Positions 22,940 through 33,734 of a stretch of 64,000 nt of DNA are shown piece after piece. The notes under the pieces were generated by a model, which searched no databases, was not told where the DNA came from, and was given only the letters and a program-made list of their open reading frames with translations. The stretch is from Oryzias latipes (taxonomy: Eukaryota; Chordata; Actinopteri; Beloniformes; Adrianichthyidae): positions 28,413,063 to 28,477,062 of the forward strand of contig NC_019879.2 in the NCBI RefSeq assembly GCF_002234675.1, given 5' to 3'. The position numbers and the translations under genes were made by a program. Numbering within the stretch: the first letter of the stretch is position 1; each line of letters starts with the position of its first letter.

Positions 22940-25170
22940 TTAGGATTTCTGTGAAGAAAAACACAAATGAGTTTTTATGAATTCAAATTGTCCTTGTGTC
23001 AGCTGGAAATAATACATTTTCTCATGTTCAGTCTCCTTACTGTCCTGACCTCACAAAGAACAGCATCTTAGTGTCTATGAAAGATTTGCTAAAACGCACA
23101 AATCTATGACTTTCTGCAGGAAATCGGCTCCTAAAGACAATACTAAGGAATAAAAACAAAGTAAAAGTGATGACCCAAACGGCTTTCTGAGCTCTTGCTC
23201 TGCAGAAGAATGATTGAGAGTAGCAGGCTGTGAGCTGGAGGACACGTCCCACTGGAGCTTTGTGCTTCACAAACTCAAACAGCTGACATGAAGCGACTGT
23301 CAGTCTCTTCATCCAGAAGGTGGTTCTCCCAGCCCAGCTTCTTCAGGGAACATTCCACCTTTAACTCTGTAATTAACGCAAACACAGGCCTGAAGGCGAG
23401 AACCTGAACCTGACAATGGCAGATGAACGATTTAGGGACGGCTATTGTGTGGCAGGAATGTTTGTGGCTTTCAGATCGCCTTTGATGGTGTCAAGAACCC
23501 TGCAGAACAGCATCAGCAGGCTCTCCTGATGGAGCTCTGCTTTTGTGTTTTTCCTGCAGAAATGAACTATAAAAAAGTCACACCTGAGCTTAAAGGCTCT
23601 ATTGAAGCTTAAAGAGACAAACGCTGAAGAGCTGCTTTATCCATTCACCTCTTGAGGTCTTATGTGAACCCCGGGGACGCCTACAAGCCACTAAAATAAA
23701 GACAGAAAAGGGTTTTAGCACTGATGTTCTTTTTAAGTGACATAAAACACTTCAGGAAGTTCTAGTATAATTACGTCTATGGTGGTCAGTTACCCTTATA
23801 CCAAGGGAAAACTCGATTCTAAAGGTGTGGATTAAAAACGGATACATGCGGGAAAATGCCCTTCGAGGTGCGCATTATCAGAAATGAATTTATTACACTT
23901 TGTTGTTTTCACATCTTGTTCTTACAGTTTTGCATAAAGTAGTTGCTGCAACATTTCGTTGTACTTGTACAATAACAGTAAAGCTGATACCCAAAGTAGG
24001 ATGCATGTGTTTTCATTTCAAACTAAAATCATGAGGATTCTGAAGATAGCTGTCCTTTAGATTTGTCTTGAGGTTTATATAGACTTTGTGTTTAAAGGGC
24101 CAAACTAATGAAAAATGTGTTTTTTAACACGATCTTGCTGCCTTTTTTTATAAATGATGGACATATATAAAAAAATGTAAGCTCGAATTTGATTTGCAGA
24201 TCAATATGCAGAAACGATAGACGGCAGGCTTAAAGACGGCATGATCCTAATCAAAAGACCACTGGGAAGACTTTAAAAATAGATCAAAAGATGATGGACG
24301 TTTAGTTCTTTTTTTTCTGGGTCTGTTTCACCAGGTTTAAGTTCTAACACAGCACTTATTGTTTTTAAGTGTTTTTTTCACCAGTTGTTTCATAAAGTTT
24401 TGTTTTTTCCATTGTTATGTTATTGTTAAATGTTACTCCACTTATTGAAAAAAGTTTTTATCAATGCCTCTCTGGTCCTCCATGTTACAATTACTAACAA
24501 CCTGTGATCATGAACATAAAAAGAGCAGAAGAACAGACACACACAAAAAAAAAACTAGATTCTCATCCAGACTTAAAGGTTTGCCTCTGCAAACTTCAGT
24601 TGATTCGGTTTGAATGAGCAGGAATGTTGTTAAATTCCCCATTTCATGCTTTATTATTTAACCTACAGCACTCTAACATGAGAACCTAGAACTGAAACAG
24701 TCTAATCTGCTGAGAAGCATCATGCAGTTGCACCAGCTGCTCATTTGGGGGCGACATTTCCAGAAACAAATCCTGATCAGGATGAAAAACAAAAAACAGA
24801 TTTTCCCTCCAGTCCAGGCCTCCATCTGTCACATAAACACCTCCTTTTCATTTTTTATACTTAAGAAGAACATTCTAATCTTTTTAAAAGTATTCTTAAT
24901 TTTCTTATTAATTTAGAATAGTTATGCACAAAATAAAACACAAAGGACCTTGTTATAGATTCTTTATTTCAGAAACTCACTGAAGATCTGTCTTTGGCTG
25001 AGATCTGAGGTTTTATTCGTTTGTTCCTGATCTGTTCTTCTTGTCTTCTTATCTATTCTGTAAATTAAAGCAAATTCCCTGAAAAACGGACGATTTGTTT
25101 GTTATCAATGAAATGATTGACTGAAGAGAAAAAAAGGGGTTTTTGTATTCATGAACGCTGACCAACCGGG
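22940..25170. other. No gene; LINE tail near 23890-24000
   Basis: Flank upstream of the ZP-domain gene. TTCGTTGTACTTGTACAATA with AGTAAAGC near 23960 resembles a fish LINE 3' end. Otherwise nothing recognisable. Confidence 0.4.
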
Positions 25171-25249
25171 CCTTTTAGGATTCAAAAAAGGAGGATGATG
25201 GAGGAACCGGAGGGTTCAGACAGGAGTTCAGGTGAAACAGGAAAATGTC

Positions 25250-25385
25250 ACCCATCACACCTGAAGCCCAGAGAGAGAGAGAAACAGAAACATGGAGGAC
25301 AGCGTGACGAATATGGACACTGGAGGAGGACGCCAGCTTCTCCTGCAGGAGGAGTTGAGCAGATGTGGAGATCAACACTCATTCA
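25250..25385 (-). pseudogene. TAAR first-exon relic
   Basis: On the minus strand this reads a Leu-Leu-Asn-Ser-Ser-Cys-Arg-Arg segment followed by a hydrophobic stretch, aligned with exon 1 of TAAR-like gene 3; CTCCTGCAGGAGGAGTT is shared with 27152-27168. The TM1 part then loses the family's LNLLVIISISHF end, and no second exon follows. It is best read as the remains of a deleted fourth TAAR. Confidence 0.6.
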
Positions 25386-25439
25386 ACATCTACCATCAAA
25401 CGATGATGCAGATTTCCAGCAGGCTTCAGTCTTATGAGT

Positions 25440-26118
25440 CATTTTCATCTTTTTCCTCACACTTCCTCTTCCTCACCTCCTGCTGATGTGACCTGTTCCT
25501 CCTCAGTGGAGCAAATCGTCAAAGTCTGTTTGACAATATTTAATGAATTCAATGCGTCTAAATATGAATGGTTAACGATGTTGAGACGAGACATCATTAT
25601 ATTTTATTTTCCAATCAATTATGCCTGAATAACTTAAATATGTTTGATAAATCTGTTTCATGTTCTTGTCTTTTTTGTTTTTACAGCCTGAAATAAACCA
25701 AACTTGACCTTTAAGATTTTCAATTCTGGGTTTTCATTAGATGCTTAGATTATACTCATCAAAATAAAATAGCTCAATGGTAATTTATTTTGTTAAAAGA
25801 ACAATGGGGTCTTTGCAACACTTTGAATAGTTAATTTAGCATTTTTTGTTAATACGAAATAGATTTCAGCACCACAAAACAATTTTTGAAATGTTATTTT
25901 CAAAAAATAAATTAATATTTCAGTTGCTTGGAAAGACAACTGAAAAAAAAAATTGTGATGAAATTCAGTTTAAAATAATAGAATTAAGTAATTTTGAAGG
26001 AGCCCTTTGACTATTGAACTATTTCTTTTTTTATGACTGTTTGGAATTCACATTTTTTATTTGAATCTGACACAAAACGTTCTGTAATTTGGACTTTTTA
26101 AAAGAAAATTTGACTCTT
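25440..26118. other. No gene recognised
   Basis: AT-rich spacer between the TAAR relic and TAAR-like gene 3. The minus-strand poly(A) signal AATAAA for gene 3 lies at 26119-26124, at its right edge. Confidence 0.4.
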
Positions 26119-26152
26119 TTATTAAGAAGAAAAATCAGTCTTTTTTTTTTTT

Positions 26153-27214
26153 TTACTCCACATTGATCTGAGAGGAGCCGGCTCTCAGAACCTGAAGAGT
26201 GATGATGAGTTTAGCAGATTTTCGGAACCAGGGGTAAAACAGAGCGTAGATCAGAGGGTTCAGGAGGGAGTTAAAGTAGAAGAGAACGAAGGCGAACGAC
26301 GACGCCTGGAACTGGGCCTCCTGCCCTGTTTGGGTGACAGAAAAATACGGGCAGAGGCAGATCAGGAAAGCCAGCCCGACGAGTCCCAGAGTTCTGGCAG
26401 ATTTGAGTTCAGACTTCTTCAGAGTGACTCTGGCCGAGCCGTGAACGGCGCAAGTGCGCATGGCTCGAACCTGAGACACGGCCACCACAAACACCCTGAT
26501 GTACAGAACCAACACCACCGACACAGGCCCGACGAAGAAGAACAGAACATCCACCAGCCCCGAAAACTGGTCGAAAACAACCACGCACTCCCCTTGGCAG
26601 GAGTTATGACTGCCGGGCTGCTGCAGGTTGTTCTTCATCACGAGGAAGACGCAGAGGAAGGAGAAGATCCAGCAGCCCGACACAGAGATGCAAACTCGCC
26701 TCTTCGTCACCTTCATGGAGTACCGAAGAGGCTCGCAGATCGCCACGTAACAGTCGACCGATATGAGCACCACCGTCTCCACCGAGGCAGAGGTGACAAC
26801 GTAGTCCACAATATAATAGGCCACACACATGACGTCACCAAGAAACCAGCAGCCGTCTATGAGCAGGATCTGAAAGACCACCAGGAGGCCCACAAAGAAG
26901 TCTGAGACGGCCAGAGAGAGGAGGAGGAGGTTGGTGGGAGTTTGGAGCTGCCTGCAGGAGCAACAGAGGAACATTACTGTGCAGAACCTCATTCACACAC
27001 AAACTGTTCTGTTCTGCAGCCTAAAACGTTCAGAATACTTGAAGTGTGAGATGGAGATGATGACCAGCAGGTTCAGCGCCACGGTGAGCACAGACATGGA
27101 GCACAGTATGATGTACATGAACATGGATTCTGCAGGAGGACGCCCGCTTCTCCTGCAGGAGGAGTTAAGCATATGTGGAAAACAGAGTTCAGCCTCTTTC
27201 GCCTGGGTTTGCAT
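26153..27214 (-). CDS. Trace amine-associated receptor-like GPCR, gene 3, DRY changed to DCY
   Basis: Probable olfactory amine receptor. Exon 1 (27214-27039) begins MQTQAKEAELCFPHMLNSSC and ends in TM1. An 87-bp GT-AG intron follows, then exon 2 (26951-26153); the total is 324 residues. Asp3.32 (YYIVDYVVT) and Asp5.42 (LVDVLFFFV) are both present, as in diamine-type TAARs, and the TM7 signature is NSLLNPLIYALFYPWF. The DRY motif after TM3 reads DCY (ISVDCYVAICEP), so Arg3.50, needed for normal G-protein coupling, is Cys. Trp6.48 is Leu (CLCPYF). The frame is fully open, so this may be a recent loss or an altered receptor. A run of A follows the stop directly, and an AATAAA lies 28 nt downstream. 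Confidence 0.9.
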
Positions 27215-27589
27215 CCTCAGAGGAGGTGGGAGAACTCTTCAGTGCGTAACTCTTTTATGCCTGCCACCTCATCCCTCCTCCCTCCCAAGTATGGAGGCTG
27301 GATCCGTCCTACACCTTTGGGATCTGATCCAAGCCTGGTGCCAGGAGACTGACGTCTTCCAGAACAGTCAGAGAAATGTCACTTTTTATGAAAAGTTTTG
27401 TGTCAGCGACTGTCAGCATGACACAAGTCCTACCTGAAGATGTGCAATGACAGGTGATGGACCACGTAATGTGGAACAGGGACCCTTCAAAAACAGAACA
27501 AATAGATAGAAAGAGTTATCTTGGGCTTCTTTGAGGTCTGTTTTTAAGTTTCATTGTCAACACCTTCTTAGTCAGCCATGAAATGTTTA

Positions 27590-28445
27590 AAGTTTGGAAA
27601 AACGGAGGACAAAACCAGACTGGAACACACCCACACAAAAATCAACGCTCCAAACAAAAATTCCCCTGCTAAAGCCAGTACATGTTCAGGCCTCTCTAAA
27701 GTCTGCTAGAGAGCATTTGGATGATCCAGAAGAGGATAAGGAGAATGTCCTATGGTCAGATGAAACCAAAATAGAACTTTTTGGTAAGAACTCTACTCAC
27801 TGTGTTTGGAGGAGAAAGAATGCTGAGTTGTATCCAAAGAACACCATACCTGAAGTAAAGCATGGGGGTAGAAACATCATGCATTGGGATCAGGATGACT
27901 GATCTGTGTAAGTCAAGTCAACTTTATTTATAAAGCACTTTTAAAAACAGCAGAGGCTGACCAAAGCGCTAAACAATAAAAGATAAAACTAAACAATCTA
28001 AAAAAAACCAACATAATACAAAAGTAAAAAAAATCACTATGTAACGACAGATTTTGAGTGAAAACCTCCTTCCATCAGCAAAGGCATTGAAGATAAACCG
28101 TTGCTGGGTCTTTCAGCATGACAACCATCCCAAACACACTGCCCAGGTTATGTAGAAGTGGGTTCGTAGGAAACATTTCAAGGTCCTGGAGGGGCCTAGC
28201 TAACCTCCAGATCTCAACCCTATAGAAAGTCTTTGAAGGGAGTAGAAAGTCTGTGTTGTCCTCTAGAGCAGCCCCAAAACATCACTGCTCTAGAGGAGAT
28301 CTTCATGGAGGAATGGGCCAAAATTTCACAACAGTTTGTGAAAAGTTGAGGTCTCCCTATGATGAAAATTACAGGCCTCTTTCATCTTTTTAAGTGGGAG
28401 AACTTGCACATTTGGTGGCTGACTAACTACTTTTTTGCCCCATTG
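27590..28445 (+). pseudogene. Tc1-like transposon relic
   Basis: The most readable part (27700-27895) encodes LDDPEEDKENVLWSDETK, then ELFGKNS, CVWRRKNAELYPKN and VKHGG, the core of a Tc1-type DDE transposase with the second-block WSDE Asp. Downstream, GGGTCTTTCAGCATGACAAC and later segments match the C-terminal half, but the frame is broken many times. A LINE tail (27908-28016) is inserted. Confidence 0.7.
27908..28016 (-). mobile_element. LINE/SINE 3' fragment inside the Tc1 relic
   Basis: AGTCAAGTCAACTTTATTTA followed by TAAAGCACTTTTAAAAACAG is the inverse of the ...TTTATAAATAAAGTTGATTT tail of fish LINEs. It interrupts the Tc1 relic just after the VKHGG block. Confidence 0.5.
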
Positions 28446-28459
28446 TAAAGAGAAAATTT

Positions 28460-31440
28460 CAGACAAAACTTAAACAAATTCTATTTTCCACAGTGAAGAA
28501 AATCTGGCTTGGTCAGACTCACTGATGTTTGGCTTTAATCCTTCTGACAGTTCTGAAGGAATCATTTCTGACAGTTAGATATTAAAGGATTAGGCAGAGG
28601 CCTCGCTGGAGCTTTGATCAGTCCGCTCGGGTCATAGCTGAAGCTTCAGCGGATCTCTGCGAGCGTCTTAATTGAGGTCTGAACGTGAGGAATGAACCTG
28701 CTTTACAGGCTGGAGTTAAAACAGGAAGGCAGGTTTTTGTGTTTCTCTGGGAAACGTTCTCACTTGTGTACATCTTGTTCTAAAACTTTGTCCAAAACAG
28801 CAGCCTTATTACCAATAGCGACTGACTTGTTTTTATTCCTCGCAAACTCATCATCTTTTGTGATGGAAATGCAACTCTTCAACTTTTCTTCAAGACGGTT
28901 GTCTTGTTTTCCTGCCGTTGAAGAACAAAAACACCAAATACCTTTTCTATTTTCAAATTCAAGCCACTTTAGCTGTGTTTCTCTGCATTTTATCCATCCT
29001 TGCTGTAAGTCTATTTAGTCTGAACATTTTTTTATTTTTTTTACACCTTACTTGTCTTTAAAGTTTATGTAGAATCTGGACTCAGGAGAGGAGGTCCTTA
29101 GTCCTTTTGAGGCCCTTCCTCAAGAAGAAATAAACACATCCTGTGCAGCCTCCAGCATCCCTGCCAGCAAAAGAGGAGAAGTTCATCTTTGTTCTGGCAT
29201 CATTTTCCTGAGAAGACTAAGAAGATTCCACTGCAGAAAGAAACTCAACAAAAGATGGACTGAAAGTTAGGTATCAGAGACTTTGACACAAACGGATTCA
29301 TGGGAAAGTTCAAGAAGAAAGATAAAAGAACAGAGACAGGTTTGAATATTGTGATGTGATGAGGAAACAGAGAAAAAATCAGAATGCAAATGAACAATTT
29401 GAAGGCCGAGTCACACAGAACACTTTGTGCATGTTGCATGGACAGAAATTGGTCATATGTGATTACACCATGGTCCGGGTGAACACTCGATTCTGATTGG
29501 CTGCTGGGTGTGGATTAAAAAGTGATAATCTACACTTTTCTACCTAAAAAAGAAGTTCTAGTGATGTTCTGCATCACTGCGCTGGCTTCTTCAAAACAAA
29601 CTTTTGCTTCACCATCTGGACAAAAACAAGCGGTAAGAGGAGAACTTTCTCTCTGATTGAATGCGTTATTTGCTTTGAAAACCAGCCTGAGGTGATTTTG
29701 AAGGAGTGGCACTTCTGCTTCACACTTAAAGCTTTGTTCTGTTTCTTTCTTTTGACTTAATAAGTAACTCCCCCCCTTTTAAACATCTGTGCCTCCATTC
29801 TGGTTATTTTTACACCTTTGGGAGGTTACATTAGATGTTTGTGCTCATTTTGTGGATAAAAGTAAACATGTTAAGGTTTTAGTTTAATGTATTTCAAAAC
29901 TGATCAACGTTCCTGGAATTGTTATTTTTTCTAAGAACTTTTACTTCATAAAAGTATGTACACAAATTAAAAAAAATAGTTAAAATGGAAGCAGAAACCA
30001 AACATTTTCATTGATCAATAATAATATTTGACTAAAATGATGCCAACAATACTTTCCTTTGGAACTTTTCTTAATTATTCTACAGATGGACCCATGTTAT
30101 GTAAGTCCACAGGGAATTGATGCATATGAGACACTGAGATAAACATCTGAGCTGATAATGGCTCTCCTATGGATCTGTAGCACAGAGGATTCACACCTTT
30201 TAGAGGAAGCTTGGAGTCTTACCTCAAAGGAATCCTTTCAAATTAAAGGTGTTGAACACATGAAGGTAAGAGTTACATCCAAACAACGGCTGATGCAATT
30301 TTTTCTAACTGTGTTTGTGTTTTTTTTTCAGTCGGTTTTCTCACCTTTTTCAGCTGTGGTGTTGTGGTGTTGACATGCTTCCATTTATGGATAATCTTCC
30401 ACATCAGTCTTTGTTTGTGCTGACTTGCAGGAATGCTTTGCCGCACAAGCGCCTGCAGGCTGCTTCATTTTTAAACACAAAATCTGAATGCAGACAAAGG
30501 AAACAAAAGTTGAGTCATAAATGAGCTACAGCAGACTTACACTAATGCAAACACGCCTTTGTATTTTAAGGAAGAATACTTTATATGTCATAGAAGCGAC
30601 TTAACTTTCTTCATTCCCCACCCCTGGAAGTCTTCTCCTTCCCCTCGTGTCCATCTGTGCGCACACAAGATTGATGGGGTCCAAAAAGGCAGGGCTTGTA
30701 TAATGTGTAATAAAGAGAAAAGGAGAATTTAAGGCAACATTTTTTATCAATAACCAAAATTTCAAAAGATGAACCATCCGGGGCTCCGATCAAAAAGGTA
30801 GCATACGGCCCAAATACAGCCAAGAATAGATCTTTACCAAGAATGATTTTTTAGATCGAAAGCTTGACTTTGACTTCAAAGTCTTCCTTTGATGCGTAAA
30901 GCCAGCGAGATGTTTGATGACTGTAGTTCCACGGATTATAAAATTGTAACGTGCCAAAATTTGAGCCCTTTCTTGGTTGATGCTACGCGATGACCTCCCC
31001 GGAGTTCAAAATCTTTTAAAACCCTGGCCCGCTGCGACTGGCACCCAATTTGCGCTGCCAGACCTCAGTTCGCAACTGAGTTCGGTTTGAACACAGCACT
31101 ACCAGATCTTTGCAGATGCGCCCAAGCATTCCCCTGCTCCAGAGAAGGGTGCGGCGTCTCTGTTTGTCCCCTCCCTGAAATCTCTAGAATATTCTCCAAT
31201 GCTCTTGAAAGAAGCTGTACCTCATTTTGATGAGTCCCCCAAACTGGACCTTTCAAATCAGGAGGACCTGCCATTCTTTCCCAATGGACCCTATACATAT
31301 AGCTGTGTGACGTATTTCTGGTTTAAAATAAGTCCACTATCTTTCTTTCAGTTGTTGTCAACTGTATATACTGACTTGGCTAATCTCTGGTATTGTCTAA
31401 TTTTTGTTATTTCTTAGATTTGATGTTTGTGTGTTGTATG
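28460..31440. other. No gene recognised in ~3 kb
   Basis: AT-rich DNA. The open frames are under 110 residues with no domain or splice pattern I can support. GAACACTCGATTCTGATTGG near 29481 and a similar phrase near 23813 may be copies of one small repeat. Confidence 0.4.
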
Positions 31441-31646
31441 TACACACATTGACAAAAAAAAAAAAACCTTCCTTCCGCAGGTGGTCTCTAACCCAAGCTC
31501 GGGTCCTAGAGCTTGAGGGTCCTGTACACTATCTAAAATAAACAGCCTGTTTATTTAGTTTTTATTGTCTCATCAAAACGATTATGCAACCTGTGACATC
31601 ACTGAAATGAAGGAGATGAAAGATGACATCATTGACACGGCACCAT

Positions 31647-31823
31647 CAGTCATAATGCCTCATGCGCATGATGTCATATGACCTCATGACTGGCATCATA
31701 TGATGTAATATGACATCACATGACATAAGTCATGGGAATATAACCTCCTGACTGACATCATATAACATCATATAAAGTCAGTCATGAGGTCATATGACAT
31801 CATGCGCATGAGGTAATGGCATT
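31647..31823. repeat. Long palindrome upstream of coiled-coil gene, copy A
   Basis: Arms of about 45 bp (31647-31691 and 31779-31823) share CTCATGCGCATGATGTCATA and its complement. The ~87-bp spacer holds further ATCATATGA-type palindromes. It lies about 255 bp before the ATG at 32079 and is kept in copy B with a shorter spacer. It could form a cruciform or act as a regulatory element with paired CRE/AP-1-like half sites (TGACATCA). Confidence 0.8.
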
Positions 31824-32078
31824 ACTTGTCCTTTGGAAGTTTACATATAGGTCTTCTACTGACTGACAGGCTATTGAAACTTGAGGTGCGATCAGTGAGT
31901 GTTTAAGACATTGAAAACTGTTAGAAAGCAGTTTTTTCCCCCTACAGGAAACGAAAAAACTTAACAGGATTTTCATTTTGAGACTTTAGCATACAGGCAA
32001 TAAAAAAAACAAATTTCCCCTAATTTGTTTCATACCGTTTAATCTTTTACTAAATTTTGAGAACAAAAAGGGTAAAAA

Positions 32079-33497
32079 ATGTTTCTGAATAGACTGTTCC
32101 GCTCGTTCTTTGAGCCAACCACGAGCATCCACCATGAGTTTGTGTCGTTTGAACCCATGGATCCAGAATACCTGGAAGATTGTTCTAGAATTCAGATTCT
32201 GCAGCAGAAAAGCAAGGCTCTCAGGGAAGAACTGCAGGATCTGCAAGAGAAATATCAGAAAAAAGCGGAGGAAAAATTTGATTATGCCACCCTGAAAACT
32301 GAGACGACTTCTCTGATGAAGGAGCAATCAAACATGGAAGAGCATCTGCAGGAGCTGAAACTGCAGTATGACTGGGCTCTGAGAGTAAATCCACACAACT
32401 TTCCAATCGATCAGCACAGATTAAGAAAGGAAAAAGAGGAGCTTCTGGAAAAACGTGATGGACTTTCAAATACAATCAGCCAATTAGACCAACAAGTGTC
32501 CCAATATCAAAAGGATCAAATAATCACCTTGGAGCTGGAAAAAGAAAATAAAGAAATTATTCAGGAAGTGGAAAAGATGCAGAACAAATGTGTTGATTTG
32601 TCAAACTTAAAAAACAAGTTTGTTTCTGCAAGAGACAAATGTAAATCTGCTCAGGAGCAAAACTACCAACTCAAGGAGCAACTTTCACATCTGAAATCAA
32701 AGGTCCAACAAGAGGAGGCTCTGGTGCTGACCAGCTTGGATGTTTCTGCAAGTAATCTGGAAGAAAAATACAAAAGCAAATGCGATCACATCCAGGCTTT
32801 GCAGCAACAAAAAGCAGATCTCCAGAAAGAGTTAGAAGATCTAGAAAACAAAGAATGTGAAGAATCGGCCCTGAGAATCAAGTTATCCCACCTTGAGACT
32901 CAAAAGAGCAAGTTAGAGGGTCAATGTGAGCAAATTAAAAAGGTTACTGACATATTCACCAAACAATGTAAAAAGACAGCAAGCTGTCTTGAACAAGTGG
33001 ATGACCTAAAATCAGACATCGACTCACTTAAAAAGGAAAAAGAATCCCTCCTGAAAGAAAGGAAAGAAGTAGAACTCTTAAAATCAGAATTACAAGAGCT
33101 GCTACCGAAATATGAGGAGGTGTATTCCAGTGTCAAGACTTTAAAAAATGAAAAGTTTGACCTGAAAAAGGAAATCCTAAATCTCCGTTCAGACGCCTGC
33201 AAGTCTAAACGCATTCAGGTTGAGTTAGAAGCTGCAAAAAGCGAAGAAGCAATCCTGAGGAAACAAAATTTATCTCTGGCTAAAGTGGTTTCAGACTGCA
33301 GATCCAAGGTCCAACAGCAAAAACCGATTCAGAACAACCTTCGGCGGGCTGCAGTCAGACACCCGGGTCTGACACTTAGACCTGCATTGGAGAAGAAATC
33401 TGCAAAGACACAAGTGAAGAAAGCTGCTGTGAATAAGCCCCTTACCAAAGAAGCTAAGCAGCAGAGTCTCTGCGCACGTGAAAGAGGTTGGAGATAG
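32079..33497 (+). CDS. Intronless 472-residue coiled-coil protein, copy A
   Basis: I do not recognise this gene. The frame is fully open. The N-terminus is short and hydrophobic/basic (MFLNRLFRSFFEP). Heptad-rich coiled coil starts at about residue 35 and runs to about 420, with a small break near WALRVNPHNFPID (~98-110) and few Pro or Gly otherwise. The tail from ~435 is basic (KKSAKTQVKKAAV). There are no TM segments or enzyme motifs. A structural, cytoskeletal or chromosome-associated role would suit such a protein but is not shown. It has no introns, so it may be an old retrocopy or a gene carried with a repeat. Its partner in copy B differs at 13 residues. The start follows GGTAAAAA and is the same in both copies. 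No clear AATAAA within 200 bp downstream. Confidence 0.75.
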   Translation: MFLNRLFRSFFEPTTSIHHEFVSFEPMDPEYLEDCSRIQILQQKSKALREELQDLQEKYQKKAEEKFDYATLKTETTSLMKEQSNMEEHLQELKLQYDWALRVNPHNFPIDQHRLRKEKEELLEKRDGLSNTISQLDQQVSQYQKDQIITLELEKENKEIIQEVEKMQNKCVDLSNLKNKFVSARDKCKSAQEQNYQLKEQLSHLKSKVQQEEALVLTSLDVSASNLEEKYKSKCDHIQALQQQKADLQKELEDLENKECEESALRIKLSHLETQKSKLEGQCEQIKKVTDIFTKQCKKTASCLEQVDDLKSDIDSLKKEKESLLKERKEVELLKSELQELLPKYEEVYSSVKTLKNEKFDLKKEILNLRSDACKSKRIQVELEAAKSEEAILRKQNLSLAKVVSDCRSKVQQQKPIQNNLRRAAVRHPGLTLRPALEKKSAKTQVKKAAVNKPLTKEAKQQSLCARERGWR

Positions 33498-33734
33498 ACC
33501 AGGTGGTGAGACACAAGAAGAACCTGAATGCTCACAGAAAAAAAACCTGACTGGAACTCTGTCCACACTGTTCATCCAAATGAGAAGCACTAAAGATGAG
33601 AAGTTTGGACATACTCATCCATTAGACCCCCCCACCCCCCCACCCACATACACGGCATCTACACAAAATAATCAATGTCGTGAAAGATAAAGCAGTCAAC
33701 TGGACTATTTCATCTTTTAGTAATGAAAATGTTT

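Noticed and set aside
26330-26905. 191-codon open frame on the plus strand over TAAR-like gene 3
   Set aside because: Antisense shadow of the receptor's exon 2. Composition is His/Asp/Gln-rich as expected from reading GPCR codons backwards, and there is no motif.
33620-33655. C-rich runs after the coiled-coil gene as a G-quadruplex regulator
   Set aside because: Only in copy A are the runs long; copy B has a shortened run, and similar C-tracts occur in every repeat unit nearby.
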